A DNA stretch of 64,000 bases from Serinus canaria (lineage: Eukaryota > Chordata > Aves > Passeriformes > Fringillidae). Below the pieces are notes generated by a model. It was given only the letters and a program-made list of their open reading frames with translations, did no database searches and was not told the origin of the DNA. Position numbers and translations under genes: made by a program. Positions 13,360-27,400 of this stretch are shown here, in pieces (position 1 is the stretch's first letter; every line of letters begins with the position of its first letter). The stretch spans positions 15,292,995 through 15,356,994 of the forward strand of contig NC_066327.1 of assembly GCF_022539315.1 (NCBI RefSeq). The letters run 5' to 3'.

Positions 13360-13760
13360 GGTGTTGTAAAAGTAATAAGGCAATATCACACATAAAGCAG
13401 AGTATTCAAATGGCTCTGAGTCAGATGTAAATGAGGAAAAGCAGGTCATTCCCAGTTACCTCATCACGGAGTGCCTCGCTGCATTCCATTCCAGCAGCTT
13501 CCCGGATACGGCATGTAATGAAAATGGTGAATAATCGTGTGTGTGTATTACACCTTTCATCCCGAGGAGTTCTCAATTACTTCGCTAATTGGCTGTGCAA
13601 AGTACACGAGGAGCGCTCTGCTCATCAGCGAAACGCAGCCGGTGCTCCGGCACACGACCAGAGCCATTCCCAGAAAGTCTGGGGACAAATCCCGGGCTCA
13701 GCAGAGGGGGGAAGTGAAGGACTCAGCCATGACCTTTAACTTGATGTTTCTGTGCCCAAT
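13360..13760. promoter_or_regulatory. Candidate conserved enhancer with paired homeodomain sites
   Basis: This block contains CAATTA at 13574-13579 and CTAATTG at 13585-13591. The second is the published MSX-type consensus (C/G)TAATTG. Together they form an inverted pair with a 6-bp spacer. CpGs are kept throughout although the block is AT-rich. These are the features expected of a homeodomain-responsive enhancer, but function is inferred. Overlapping open frames of about 105 codons have no domain. Confidence 0.4.
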
Positions 13761-16429
13761 TTTAGCAGAACAACCCTCGGATTGTGTGCGAGATGTGCGT
13801 TTGCACGCAGTCCCCGCTGCTGGAGCTGCTCCTGCTCCCCTTCCCTTTACACTGAAATAAATGGGTCTAGGTCTGATCCTGGAACATTCTGAGCACTTAC
13901 AATTCCCCTGGACCCAGCAGGAGCAGCCCCAGCTATAGCACTTGCAACACCTCACTTCAGCAAGTATTGCCAAAAGTTGCTCCTTGCTATGGCTCTGCAT
14001 TCATTTGTTTTTAAAACATAGCCCCTGGATGTTTCCAAGTTACTTTTTTTTTTTTTTTTTTTTGCATCATTAACTATTTTTAACTAACACCTCAGTAAGC
14101 TTCCTTAAACTTCCAGTGACCCCTTACCCACCCAGAAATATGAGAACAGTGAAACCTTTCCCTAGATAGAACATTTTTTCAATACCAAAGCACTCGATGA
14201 TGCAACTGATTTTGCTGTCTTACAAACAGGGAAACTGAGGCACAGAAAATGAAATCACGTGTGCAAAGGCAATAACTTGCTGAATCAGACTGAGCACCCA
14301 GTGTCAACTTTGTGCTTCTCCCACACAGGTGGAGAATGAGCAGCTGCTTCAGGAAGTGCCTCTGTCCCTTGCTCAGGCCCTATTTCCAGCAGCAGGATTT
14401 GGAATGGTTAAAGGAATGGTTAAAGGAGCCCGTGCTTGCAGATCTGAGGGTAAAACAGGGAGCCAGATCTCTCTCTGCTCATTTTATAACATGCAGATGC
14501 ATCTTCTAACAGGCATTGTCTATCTCTCCATCTGTACCACACTCATCAGATTACACTATCTGAAACTTCTTTTTCCCCCCCAAGAGATCATAAAAGTTTC
14601 AGCGTTTGCTCAAATGTTTTGTCGTGTTTTCAGTTTGACAGAGTGAGCAGTGGCTCCAAAGATAACACAGCAGCTGCCAGGGCAGCTCGTGTGCTGAGCT
14701 GAGTTGTGGATGCCTGTCTGCAATGGCACATTCCCTCAGCACTTTCAGATCCTCTGGAACAGAATTTTCCAGTCTTCTCAAATATGTGAGATATGGGATG
14801 GCCAGCAGCTATTGGGGTTACACAACAGGGACATTTTTGAAGGCCAAGAAGAGGCAAAACAACAGCCCTGGTGGTGCCCAGCCTCCAGCAGCACCCCATT
14901 CCAAAGAGCCGCCTTGTTTTCCCCACTCTGTGCCCCACTCAAATCCCAAATTAGCCCCTTGTTGCCCCTATTTTCTGCTTTGCCTCCTTGCTGGCCCTCA
15001 AAGGGCACAGTTTTGCTCAGCCCTGTGGCTCTGGGTGCTGGAGAGTTGTGGCCTCAAGCCAAGGCTCTCCAGCACAGCTTCTTTCCACAAGTGCCTGGGA
15101 GCGGGATGTTCAGAGGATGAGGTGTCAAGAGCCAGAGCTGCTTGGGACGTTTCCTGCTGCTTTCCACTCCTGTATAACTGCCCAGGAATTCCTGCAGCTC
15201 CTGGAAGTCCTCCTGCCATGGCAGGGAAGGGGCTGTTTCCATTTATCCCTCTCAGTTCAGCGCGGAGGCAGAGGGCAGGGTGCAACAGTAATTTACACAC
15301 TATAAACTTTTGTAGGTTTTATTCACCTCATTGGTCTGGTATTAAACAGCATCGGTGGAGATGCTGGGAGCTGGGAATGGTGGTGTTGGCTGCTGCCCTG
15401 GGTTGTGCACTGCCACACACTTCACACCTCCCTTCCCTTCAGCTGGGACAGGCTTGTGATGGGAAAGAGGTGGGAACAGCACATCCACCACACAATCAGC
15501 CTCACATATTGATCCCTGTAATGTTTAAAGCCCTGCTAGGAGCTCTGCATCTGGAGCTGTCTGTGCGCTCTCACGCAGTCCTTGCCAGAAAACAGAACTC
15601 CACAGGATCTGCCAGGAGCTGATGAAGGTAAAGCAATGATCCTTCTGTCCATCAGGAAGCATAAGGTGGTGCTTGGATGAAAAATATCTCACAGAGGTCT
15701 TTGCTGATCAGTGCAAAACCACTTGGGAACAGCAGAATTCTGTCCTCAGGGGGCTGTAGAGCTTCAAATGGGAGTGTCCAGAGAGAAGAAAGTGTGATTC
15801 AGGCTCTTTAACCAAATCCCACAGACTACACAGGGATTCACTTCAGGGAATCCATGTATTGATTCTTCTGTCCCAGGTGTGACACCCAGAGTGTGACAGG
15901 AAACTGAAAGCAGGAGAGCAATGGGATTTATTAAGAGAAGCCATCAGAGGAGCAAAGCTGCTGAGGAGATGCAGAGCTTTGCCCTCTGCGACAACCAGTG
16001 CAGAACTCTCTGCAGGAAAGGCTCCTGCTCCAGCAATGCAGCTCCTGGTGGGGTCATTCCCCTCCAGCTGCCCCAAATTCCCATGGAGGAGCTTCCCAAG
16101 ACACTCTGCCCTGACTGAGCTGGTTAGGATTGTCTCTGTGAGTTGTAGATGATCCTTTCAGAATCTGATCTTTGCCAGCAGCACAGATAATGAGTTCATC
16201 CTTTGGCTTTATGCTTTTTTTGACTGTCACATCCTAGCCAGCACCAGAGAGCTCTTTTGTGAACCCTGAAGATATTCTTGCCTGGAAGAAATTGCACTGG
16301 ATAAATGTATTTTTTTTTTTTTTTATTCTAGGCAATGAAAGGGAAAATCTTCAAGCATTCATAACAGCCCAGCCTTTTCTGGACCAGAAAACAACTCTAA
16401 CATAGACCAGCTGCATCTAAACCCAAAGT
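13761..16429. other. Intergenic with poly(T) tracts
   Basis: Non-coding DNA with T20 at 14044-14063 and T15 at 16310-16324. The open frame at 14723-15622 (299 codons, plus strand) has no recognisable domain and overlaps open frames on the other strand, so it is treated as chance. Confidence 0.5.
14220..14285 (+). mobile_element. Possible ancient MIR/CORE-SINE remnant
   Basis: A GGGAAACTGAGGCACAGAAA core is preceded by TTACAAAC and followed by a weak AAGGCAATAACTTGC. This resembles the core of the old amniote MIR/CORE-SINE family, where GGAAACTGAGGC...CAGAG is the most recognisable part. It is short and diverged; a repeat-library search with a sensitive profile would confirm or reject it. Confidence 0.4.
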
Positions 16430-17060
16430 GTTTTTAATGCTCCTGCATTGCCTCACCTGAATAATAACATTCAGGGCTTTGTTTCAAGACTTAATTTGTT
16501 AGAGGAAGTGAAAAAAAGACACATAGGCAAACAAGCCTATGGAAACTTTTGCCCACAAGAAGTGTCAAGCAGAAGGAATGTTATTGATTGCCATAGATTT
16601 ACACCCAGAATGAATTTGGCCGGCTGGTCAAAAGTCTGGTGGGTGTGTAAACGGGGAGCTGAGGTGGGGAATGACGTCTGTAGTGGTTTATCTGGAGAGT
16701 GGAGCCGCAAAATGTTGTAGTTACACTTAAGTTTTATTAAAAATGCCATTCTAACGAGCCCTAGTGGCCCCAGCACATGGAAAGTGGCTTGCTGTGTTTT
16801 GAATGGCACCGAGCAACACCCCAGGGCCTTAAATCAGTTCAAGATGTGTTGGTGGCGTCTGATGTTAAGCATGGAAGGGAAATTCAAAGCAATATAGATT
16901 TAACCTAGAGACCCTTCTTTTGCCTGATGCTTATCAATAACCGAGCTTGAGTGAGAGTCAGGAGAAATTCAGTACTGAGGCAGAGTATTATTGGAAAGTG
17001 TGATTTTATTAGTAATATTTGCACTGAGGTTTGGATAACCAATCCAAGCAGCAAGACAGT
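16430..17060. promoter_or_regulatory. Candidate conserved non-coding block
   Basis: About 0.6 kb of AT-rich, non-repetitive DNA with many TTTATTA, CAATA and TTAATTTG words and several retained CpGs (GGCCGG near 16619, AACGGGG near 16650). No domain is seen in any frame. Confidence 0.3.
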
Positions 17061-19029
17061 GAAATGTGGACAACAAAGAGGGAAAGTCAGATATGCCATC
17101 CTGTGTATTTCTGCTGGCACCGCTCCGTGTTCTGTGCCCAGGGAAAATTGAACTGCAGGAATAAAAGGATAAAACTTTATTTTTTTTTCCTCCTAGGCAA
17201 ATGGAAGAAGAAGAAGAAACAGTCATGGAGTGAGTGAGAAGGGAAACCCTGGTACACATTTCAAGTCAGAGCCAGGGCTGAGGGATTTGTTATTCTGCAA
17301 CAGATGAGCCCAGAGAACACTAAAGACAAGGAGAAAAAGTGGAATGTGGACATACCCCTCCTCCCAGCTGTAAGGAGTTCATGAATTTCTTTGCATTTAT
17401 ATGCAATGTCTTGCTAAGGAATTTCAGTGGAGTGCTCATGTCACAGAGAGGGGACAAACCAAACCCTGTGTCTTTAATCCAGGGCTGTGCTTCCAAACCT
17501 TGGCAGAGCTGGGACATTTTGACAAGAACATCTCAAAGTCCCACCTGTTTAGATGGGACAGTGAGAACTGTGGTTTCAGAGGGATCTCTGACACCAAGGA
17601 GGATTTGCTGGGTATTTGGATTTCACACAAGCTGCACATATCTACCTGAAGCAAAGCTGTGCATTCCAGGCTCTGGGGTGACACCCACAAGACTGAGGTG
17701 CACCCCTAACGCTGCGTGGGTGGCACGATGGGCTTGGAGGGTTTCATTTGGCCCTAATTGGCAGCAGGAACTTGAAATCTGAATCCCTGAGTGTCCTTCA
17801 CTCTCTATCTCTGTGGTCTGGAGACTCAACCACTGAGTCATGAGCTGCAATCAGCTACTTATGAGATGCAATTAGAAGAGAACCCCAACAGCCACTTAAT
17901 GAGGTGCCAAGGACTTGGCACAAATACCTCTGGTGATACAATGAAGAAGGAGCCCTTCACCTTGAGCACTTCTGCTTCCTTCCCACACTGACAGCTTTAG
18001 GAACAGAGTGTCTAATTATAGGATAATTATTGTTGTTGCTGTTGGTAGAGGTCAGTCAGTAGAAGGTAGGACCCTAAGGGAATGGAGACAAGGAAGGTGA
18101 GGAAGGAAATGGGAGTAGAAAGGTTTGGAGTCTTTTTGGTGAGGTAGAAACAGAGGGAGAGAGAGATGGTCCCTCTGTGTAACTGGACAGAATTTGGAGT
18201 TGAGTAAATTAAATGGTTTGTGCTCATGGCTAAAGACAAATCCTTTCCTGGTATAAATGTGAGAGGAGATCCAGGCCATGCCTCTTGCCTCTCTCTGTCC
18301 CTACAATGCCAAGGAATGGAGCTGCTGTGGGGATATGGCAAATTACAGACAGATAAATCACTGTACCCATTCTCCTTTCCCACTTCCATGCTGCCTCAAG
18401 AAAAAAAGAGGCACTTTCTGAGCTGGAGCCTGATTTTTGCTTCTAAGATTTAGGAGGAAGATTTGGTGATGGAAGAAGAGAAATCTCCAAAAGCAGCTGC
18501 CACGAAGGACAGGGAAGAAACTGCACAGCAGAGTTTTACTCCCATACTCAGCCACTGCCATGCCAGAAAGTTGTGAACAGAGTTCACATTGATAAATCCA
18601 ATCTCCTTTCAAATCCACAGGACAGAAACAAACCATGCCACAGCCTCATTGTTCCTCTTCTTCTTCCCCTCTGAGCTTCCTGCCCATTTTTTGGCACAGA
18701 ACTGAGGGGGCCCAAGCACAGAATCCCCTTTGCTTTTCAGCATGTTTGCAATTGAGGTAAAATTTGTCTTCTAGGTCCAAACTGCATCTTATAAGCTATA
18801 AAATATTCTTAAACACTATTTCATTGGAGAGAAGCCTTCTGTGATCCTAACCAGTAAATAAATAAATGAATAAATAAATCTGTGTGAATCTACATCACTT
18901 CAAGATGGAGTTCAGTAGGAGAAAGCATGAAGCAACAGTAGCAGAAAGGAATAGTTGGATTCAGGCAATCATCAGAAGATATTTATTATTTGGACTCATA
19001 TCCCTTGTATGAATAACTGTTTGATCCTG
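17061..19029. other. Intergenic with (AATA)n microsatellite
   Basis: Ordinary non-coding DNA. An interrupted AATA microsatellite lies at about 18855-18879. Confidence 0.5.
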
Positions 19030-19270
19030 AAGCAAAAATTAATTTATTTGGTGTCCAGCAAAATCATAAATTGGCAGCAAAAATGTTATGAGGAATCTTG
19101 AACTTGACCTGCAAAAGGGACTGGCTCGCCTAATTCATTTATTGTAAGACTTCAAAGAAAATAGGTCAAAATTCCTCACTGCAATTAGTTCAACTTAATA
19201 CACTCATCTTTGATCTGTTAAAACATAATTACACTTTTCTAAATTGTCCTCGTTTCATTGGAATTGGCAA
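19030..19270. promoter_or_regulatory. Candidate conserved non-coding element
   Basis: AT-rich block with ATTAATTTATTTGG, GCAATTAGTTCAAC and CATAATTACAC words and little simple repeat. Weak support, from composition only. Confidence 0.25.
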
Positions 19271-22200
19271 GATATGAAAGTATGGATGGATCTGAACCCT
19301 GGGAATTGTCTTGGTTGAGGTGTGTGAGGTGATGGCCAGGGTAAGTTCTTTTTGAAGTGCATTTTTTTACTCCTGCGGTGTTCATTTGGTCCCTTCCACA
19401 TCAGGAGGGTGGGAAAGCTTTAGAAAAGGAAGTGTAGAGATTTGAAATTTGTCAAAAAGATCTTGAACAGCAGTTTAGCTCAGATCCACCTGTATGATTT
19501 CAGCACCCTGTGGGATCTGCTTCCCAAACACAGGGCAAATTCAGGGAGAATTTCTCTGAGCAGCTGATTCCAGAGCACTGTAGGAATTGTCATTAATAAG
19601 GATTATCAGATCAATCAGACATAACCCTGCTGTTGCTCTCTTCAGGCATCCCAAACTTTATTCCTAATTCCAGCTGTGTTTTCAGGGTAATTCCTGACTT
19701 TCAACATTGGGCTGTATTACACAACTAAAGAGCAGAAGTCATCATTATGAAGTAAAGAGAAAGGAAAGCTTCCAAGGTAAAATTTAAAGGGCTAAAATGA
19801 CTCAGTGGGAAGAGGAACAGAAGAGGTCTGGACAGATTTACAAAGTCAAGGGGAGAAAAACTTGTTTTCAGCTTTCATGGCTCATGGGAAAGTAGAGGGA
19901 TGAGTCCTATAATGGAGAAATCAATGGAATATATATGCACAAAGAGGATAGACCAAGAGGATTGGAACTCCAGGTGAGAGACAATTGCCCTCATTCTCAA
20001 ATATCTGAGGTTTTACAAATAAAGGATATTTACAGTTGTGATCTTAGATAAAACTGTCAGGAATGGAGACTGTAGCCTATATTTGGAATTTCCGAGTCCA
20101 GTTCACTGTTGTCCCTTGGTCCCCCCATGTCTGAGGAGGGAAAGGGAAAGAAGAAATGCTCCAGGTAAACAAGCACATTGTGCAACCCTGAGCCTGGAAA
20201 ACTGTGTCAGCCTTCAACTCGTTGGACTGGCCCTCCTCTGGCAGTAACACATCATTACTGCTTTCCGGTGTTTATTAATGTCATTTTAATGGTTTGTTCG
20301 TAGCAAGCTTCAAATTCCACCTCAACAGAGGTTTAAAAAACCCAGGGGGTTCTCAGCCTTCCTTATTCTGTATTGTAATGAGGAGGTGGCATGGATGTGG
20401 ATGGAGCAGAGGGAGAGGCTAAAGGAGCAGAGTTTGGGATGCATTTGTGGTCTTACACAGGATTCCCAGCTCATCAGATTCCCTGGAATCCCATGGCTAC
20501 TGAAATGGAGGTTCCAGTCCAACCTGCTGTGGCAGACTGGAGCTGCTCAGCCCTGCTGCTCTCAGGGTTTTTCCCTGTGCTGAGAGGGACAGCAGGCTCT
20601 GGAGAAAAGAGGAGCAGATTCGTTCCCAAGCGCGGTCAAATGTCCAGGGCTTCTCAGAATTAGGAGTCATCACTCCTTTAATAACAGCCTCTCATTCCCA
20701 AGCCACTCCTGGGCTGCTGGCACAGACTCAGGGGCAGTAATGGGATTCCTCTGCTCCCTCTGGGGGAAAGGATGCAGCAGAGCCGAGCATCCCAAATGAC
20801 TAACAGCCACCAAAAAGGAAAACTCGATGGTTACTCATGAAACTGAGGCAGCAGCTGTTCCCTGCATGTAAGAAAACGGAGTTCCTGAGTTCAGACTCAC
20901 AATCCAAGCCCTGTTCTTGGAGCACTCTGGCCTCTTTTATCCTTCTTTTATTTTTCTTATGGAGTCTGAAATACGAATAGATGTATGTCATATTCTGTGT
21001 GTAAAAACGTAAAAAAATCACTGCAAGGCTTATTTTCTCAACAGGAATGCAAAATGAAGCACTTAAAAAGTGCTTGCTTTGATTAAATTTGAACCAATAT
21101 TTTGGGTGAGCTCTCCAACTAAGAGATGATGCTGAGACTTTTTATTTTTGCCCAGAAGGGTCCCAACATAATTTCAGTGACAAGTCCTCAGTCCATAGCT
21201 TGACCATGGTTTTGTTCTACAAGGAAAATCTAAGCCTCAAAGTGGGAATAGGTTCTGAGGGGATTAGCCAAGTGACACTTGTTAGTGGTATGAACATTCA
21301 TCATTGCATCCCAAAGGAACACTCCTGCTGCAAATCTTGGTTCTCCTTTCCTTCTTCTCCCTGCTGTGGATGGAGGAACAAAACATTTCTGGAGTTTTCT
21401 TTACAGCTCCAGCAGTTTGTAGGCTCTTGGTAGAAAGACTCAGTTGGGATAAATAGGGGGAACCAACTGGGGAAAACCTGCTGAGGAGGACAGCAGTGAG
21501 GTTTTAGAACTGTTTTTAAGGAGTCACCTTCCTTCTACTGCCATGGTTCAGTGTGGAGACTGAAACCACAGAGGTATTGAGCTCTCAATAAAGTCTGGAG
21601 CACAGTTTGAAAATTCAACAGAGGGGATTGTACCTCTTAAAAATGGGGGAATTTTGGCTTAGTTGGGAATTTTGGTTTGGCAATTCTAGTCACCAATTTC
21701 AGGAGTCCCTTTAGAAGTTTACTTCAGATATAAAAGCTCATTTCAATCCCAGGACCTCCATACAGGAAAAGAGGTAATTCTAGGCTAGACCCCAATCCTG
21801 ACAAAAATCTCTTAACATGATTAAGACACATCCTTACACTGAAAGCTGTCAAGTTTGGCAGGTGAAATTATTCTATTTTGTTATGACATTTTTAGTGAGA
21901 GCATTCACTTTCCCTTTTTGGTTACCTGAGATATCCTTGAACCTGCAGATCTTCATGTGCCACTTTCCCTCTGTCTTCAGTGCAAGCAGAAGATGCTCTT
22001 TGACCTCATGGTCATTGAATATTAGACTCAGGTTTTTGCTGGTGTTTCTCATTAAGGAAACCCCATTTCTGTTTCTATCAATATTCTCTGTGCCTCTTCC
22101 CAGTTATCTGTCAGAATATTGGAGGTTTGCAGCATCAGGGCTCTGGATGCAGGCAGTGGAAACAGCTGAGGAATTTTAGGGGTGCCTCTCAGGTAGGTTC

Positions 22201-22469
22201 TGTCTCCCCTGGTGTGGCTGAGGGAATTCCAAAGGCAAAGGTTTGTGAATCAGACAAAGCAGCCAGAGGGTTTCCAGGGGCTGTTCTGGCTGGGCTGAGG
22301 AGGGAAAGAAGACCAGTGTGCTGTAGGGTGAAGGAAGGGTGACCCATGGATGTCTCTTGGGATGAAGCCCTGCTGGACCTTCTCCCAGATCGTGCTCCAC
22401 TCCATCAGCAGCCCTGCTGACTGCCCTGGGACTACTCAGTCTGGTTAGGTTTAGTCTGGCCCTAATTTC
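19271..22469. other. Intergenic, nothing recognised
   Basis: Three kilobases of ordinary non-coding DNA. A short AT-rich patch at 20245-20330 (TTTATTAATGTCATTTTAATGG) may be constrained. No gene, RNA or repeat can be supported. Confidence 0.5.
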
Positions 22470-23065
22470 TCCTTCTTAATTTAGGGATGGCAAAGGGAGT
22501 TAGCCAAAATATCTACAAAATAGCTACAAGCCCTAGACAGTTACTACCAATTGCAACAGCAAAACTTTGCAGAAGTAGATCCAATCTGGCTCTGTCAGCC
22601 CTTGCCAGGCAATGTTTTGGCTCTGGGTATTTTTTAAGTTCCTTTCTTGTCACTCTAAATCAGATGATTCACGCTGGTAACATGTTGTATCGCTTATCCT
22701 GTAATGCAACCTAATAAAACCCTGCTTAAAACCATTTTCCTTAAAGAACCAGAAGAATTTGTTCTTTGCAGAATCAAACCTGTGTTCTTAATAAAGGCAG
22801 ATTGAATAAAACAAGCTCTGTGAAGTAAAGGGACTAATTTAACAGCTCGCTGATGAAAATCTGTGGCTATGGTCCCCCTCCCTCAGCCCTTGCATGAGAA
22901 CAGATGGTTTAACACAACTTTTGAATGCAAAGTTAATTAAAAAAAAAAAATCCATTCCTCTTACAATCCTTGGGCTAAGACTTTAAAAGTTCCCTGCTAA
23001 ATCGGAATGCCAATGCTCTTATTTTGAGCTCTGTAATAAGGAAACAGACTCATTAATGTTCTGCA
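22470..23065. promoter_or_regulatory. Candidate conserved non-coding block, weak
   Basis: AT-rich with TTAATTAAAAA at 22933-22943, AACAGCTCGCTGATG near 22840 and CATTAATG near 23051. Motif density resembles the other candidate elements, but no alignment was possible. Confidence 0.25.
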
Positions 23066-24229
23066 ATTATTGAAGTGGAGTGATGGTCATGGATTAGCCC
23101 TTGAATTGAGCTCGGCAGGCTCCCCTGGCAGCCAGACACCGGAATGGAATTTGAAAACCTCAGTGCTCCATTTCCCCACTGCTCTCAAGCTGCTGCTGGG
23201 AGCAGGTACAGTCACCTGGATGGCCACATCCCCAGAGGGAAGAGAAGGCATTCAAAGGGCAGGATCATTTCCCATAACAAGAACAACAACAACAACAACA
23301 TTACATGTCAGGATTTGATTTCAATGAACTCGGCAAAAAAAGGCAAATAATTTTATATTGGGTTGGAAAGCATCTATTTCTGGGGTGGAAGGTAATAGTT
23401 GGTTAATGGCAGCCACCTTGTATAAAACCAGCACAAGACATGAGAAAACTCCCATTAAATTAGTTCCTACTATTGCTGCAATCTCCTGCCTCAGAGACCT
23501 TCCAGTCTGGAAATTCACTTTAAGTAACTGGGAGGAGCTTGGCCTAAGTGAAAAGTAATTGTCTGAATTGGAATTGTCTTGTCTTTCTGCATTTCATGCT
23601 TCCACATGACAAACATCAGAAGAGCTTTAAAGAACCCAGTGCACCTGGAGAGGAGTTTTACCTCTCATTTACAACCAAAGCAGGTCCCAGTCCAGTTCCT
23701 GGTGTTTAATTCCAGATGAAAAGCCACCTCTGAAGACTCAAAAATATTTTCTGACATTTTCTTCACCCAGCTTTTGACCTCAAAACAAATTCAGCCCAAA
23801 CATCCTTAGTTCCAGCTCTTATGAAATGAGGAAGTGCCAGGCCTGAAGGGATGACTTATAATTAGAACAAGAGTCCAAATTTATAGTGAATTTTAATAGG
23901 ATCAGGCAATTCTTGTCAGGATCCTAATCACAACAGGGCCAAAGCTAGCAGTGAGTGCAGTCACTTCCCAGTCCTTGTTGGAATGTAACTTGGAGTGAAA
24001 TCTAATTATCCTCCTGCTTACCTTATCCCTTTTCCATCAGATCTCCTACAAGCTCCAGTAGCAGCTCAGGAGCTGAAACGGGTGCTGAGCATTTGTTTCC
24101 CAAATTGCAGCCATGGAACAGGAATGTCCACAGCCCCCACCAGCATGGGGACTATGAACAGAACACAGCACCCCGAGCTGGGGCTTGCTGTTGTTGTTGT
24201 TTGGGGTTTTTTAAGCCAGTCTTTGATTT
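23066..24229. other. Intergenic with (AAC)n microsatellite
   Basis: Non-coding DNA with an AAC microsatellite at about 23276-23300. AT-rich stretches at 23335-23580 and 23840-23910 could be weakly constrained. Confidence 0.45.
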
Positions 24230-24410
24230 CTGCACCACCACTCGATGCCCGGATTGCAAAACCCCGGGAGCAATTAATTGCAGAGACAAACTCTGCCCCT
24301 GCTGCTGCCTAATTCCTTAATAGCATCCTTGAATCAAAGAGATGTCTAAACTTTATCACAGGCACCTATGATTAACAGCTCCCACAATCAATTACAGATG
24401 CAAACAGGCA
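24230..24410. promoter_or_regulatory. Candidate element with palindromic homeodomain site
   Basis: GCAATTAATTGC at 24270-24281 is a perfect palindrome. It places a TAATTG half-site on each strand with overlapping cores. Further AATTCCTTAATAG, CTATGATTAACAG and CAATCAATTACAG words follow within 110 bp. This suits dimeric homeodomain binding; function is inferred. Confidence 0.35.
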
Positions 24411-27400
24411 GGAGCAGGCTTGGCCCGCAACGTGAAGGGATGGAAGGGATCATTCCTGGGACCAAGTGTTCAGTCTATTTATCACCTGCTGCTGGCATTT
24501 CATGGAGCCAAAGCTCTCAGAGTTCATCCTGAATGGAGCAGACTATGGAACAGCTTTAAAGGGAATAAGCATGATCCACAGGTGATGGCAAAAATCCTGT
24601 TAATAACATCAGATCCCTCCAGCTGAGGTGTGGCTGATACTCTACCTGATGTTTTAACTGGCATGAGGGCTCACAGTAATCATGGTTTACTGGAACCAAA
24701 GGAAGCCTTTTGATTTCCAGTCTATTTGTTCCTTCTTCATTACTCCTCACTTTTTTTTTTTTTTTTTCCATCCAGCAATAACTGCTGGGACTTTTGATGG
24801 ACTGTGGTGAAGAGCAAAGTGACCAAAGCCCACTGAGCCTACAAAAGGTGCAGTAATTAGAGTTAAGTTGGTACTTGGAAAGCAAAATTGGCCAAATCAA
24901 TTTAATTCTCCTCAATGAGCAAGGAGTAACTGGGAGTTCTTTTATTTCTCTTCTTCTTTCCTCACCTGTGCTGTCCTTGTGGTGAACCTTCAGAGTTGTT
25001 GAGATCAAAACTCACTAAAATCATCAGTCAGACTCTGCAGATCACAGTGAACCTGCCAACCAACCCAGGCTTACTTAAAACTCACAAGTAAACCCCAACT
25101 CCAGCTGAGTTTCCCATGACTAAATGCTCAGGTAAAGAAGTTTCTCACAGCCTCAGTTGCTGTGAAATCTCCTCTCTCTCCTCAGTGTCCTGCCCAAATT
25201 GTTGGCCAAACTGTGGCAGGAAAATGCCACTGAGGAACAAGATTTGCTGTCTCTCTGTCCCTTGCCCCAGACACCCTGACCTCCCAAGATCTGCTCTTGC
25301 ATCACCCAATTGTTCTCCCAAACTGCTTCATCATTTTCAGAGCTGCAGATGAACCAGAGGGGTTTTCCCTGCCACGAACCCTGTGGGTTCCTACGTGCCT
25401 CCCTAATTCTGGGTCCTGCATTGCTAATCCCATTTTCTGCAGGGCTGATGATTCCCACAAATGTCAGCTGTGGGTTCTGCCCTGCTCTCCACTGCTGCTG
25501 TCTGAGGCAGAGCTGGGCTTGTGGGGGATTGTGGCCAGATTAAATGCAACCCAAACGTGATGGAGCATCTTTTCTCCAGCTCTGCACCTCCTTAAACGTT
25601 CAAAACTCAGGCAGAAACAGGGAGATGGATACAGACAATGTCTGCACAGGGAATAATTCATTCCTGGTAGGAAAAGTCACACAGAACTGGTGGCTGTGGA
25701 GGTTCTCTAGGTTGTTCTGCAGACAGCATTAAAATCTGAACAGCAGAAATGAGGGGCTTCCTTCTCAGCAAGTCTTCTTTTCACTGATTCACTGCTATTA
25801 AAAAAAAAATAGGTGAATCAGGGAGGCTGAGGCAGGGACTCAGTGTGGACCTTCACCTTTTGTGAGACACCTGAGCCAGAGTCTGGCTGAGATCTCCCCT
25901 GACCCTGCAGCCTCCCCAGCAGCCCTGGGCTGTTCTGAGCCTGGGTTCTTGTTTTGGGAGCTGCACAAAACACAGGGCAGCTGTGAGCCCACGCCAAAGT
26001 CTGGCTGATGAAAACCTCATTCAGAGCAGTCTGCAACTGCAAACAGCAGTCTGTTTTGGGCCAGAGCCATCTCTACCCAGAACTGGCACCCAACTCCTCT
26101 GAACGGTTCCATAAGAATTTGGTTGATTTTTTTTTCTTGTTTTGGTTTTCTCTCGCTGACTTCCCGAATTTATTCTGTCTCTGCATATTCTCTCTTGCAC
26201 AGGGAATAGGAGATGCTGCAGTGTCCTCAGAAAGGTGTTGTTGTGCTTTGATTCTTAGGGTACTTCAAGGTCAAGAAACAAAAAAAAAGAAAATTTTAGA
26301 AGGAAGCTTATGAGGCAAGACAAACCCCACTTCTTTCTCAGAGGTATCCTTCAAATGAATATGATATGGTTTGAAATTAGACTGGATTAACTCCTAAGGA
26401 AAATTAGAGGTTTCCAAAATGATAAATTTTCTATAAATTGCCCAGGTTGGATTCAAGCTCTGAACAAAAGCTCAAGCTTATGGGTTCTGGCATGGAATAA
26501 ACCCACAGTTATCACAGGCAAATCAATATCTGCACCTCCCAGAATGTGACACCCCCCTGTGCCTTGGGAAGGAGAAGTGAATGGACTGGACTACCCACAG
26601 AAACACAGATAACTGCTGGTAATACTGGGAGGGGAAAGAAATAGTGAAGAAAATGTGGAGTTTCTGTTTTGGGATCCTTCCTGGCCTCTGCTTGGAGCCC
26701 ACATGCTCATTTTTCTCCACCTGCACAGGTACAATCCCAGTCCTGTGCTGGGGTACCCACAGCATTACTGCACCTCTCACTGAAGGGATTTTGCCATAAA
26801 ATCGAGTTTCTGGCATGGGACTGTGATTCCCCCATCCTGAAGGGCCTGAGCAGTGTGTGCAGAGCACAGAACCTGGCTCCTCCTCCTCCTCCTCCTCCTG
26901 GCTGCTCTGGACAGACCAAATTGGACTTTGCTGTTGTGAAGAACAAGATTTCAAGTTGGAATAACTCAAAAACTGTTTCCTTTCCCTCACAGCATCTCCC
27001 CAGACAGGTTACATCACCTCTGAGGACACTGAGACCTGCTGGGTTTTGTAAGGCAAGAGGAAGCATCTCCTTCTTGGCATAGAGAACCTGACTGATTTGC
27101 CCCAAAAGTCCTGTCAGGAACCTGAGCATCCCATTCAGGGCAAGACAAGGAGAGTTTCCATGAGTATGAAAATGGGACTAAGCCCAAAAAATGACTGCAG
27201 AATTCTGCATGTGTGAATTCCCTCTGGCACTTGCAGAGAGTGCAGAAGCTGTGGGGAGTTCTGGCTTTCTGTGGGTCTGTGTGAGCTCACACTTGGGTGT
27301 TTGGCCCTGACTTTAACCCTTCCTAGAAAGTTTGTAGTTCTGCTACAGCACACGAGCTGCACAATAACATCACTGCAGGAGCTTTGTTCCCTCTGAAAGG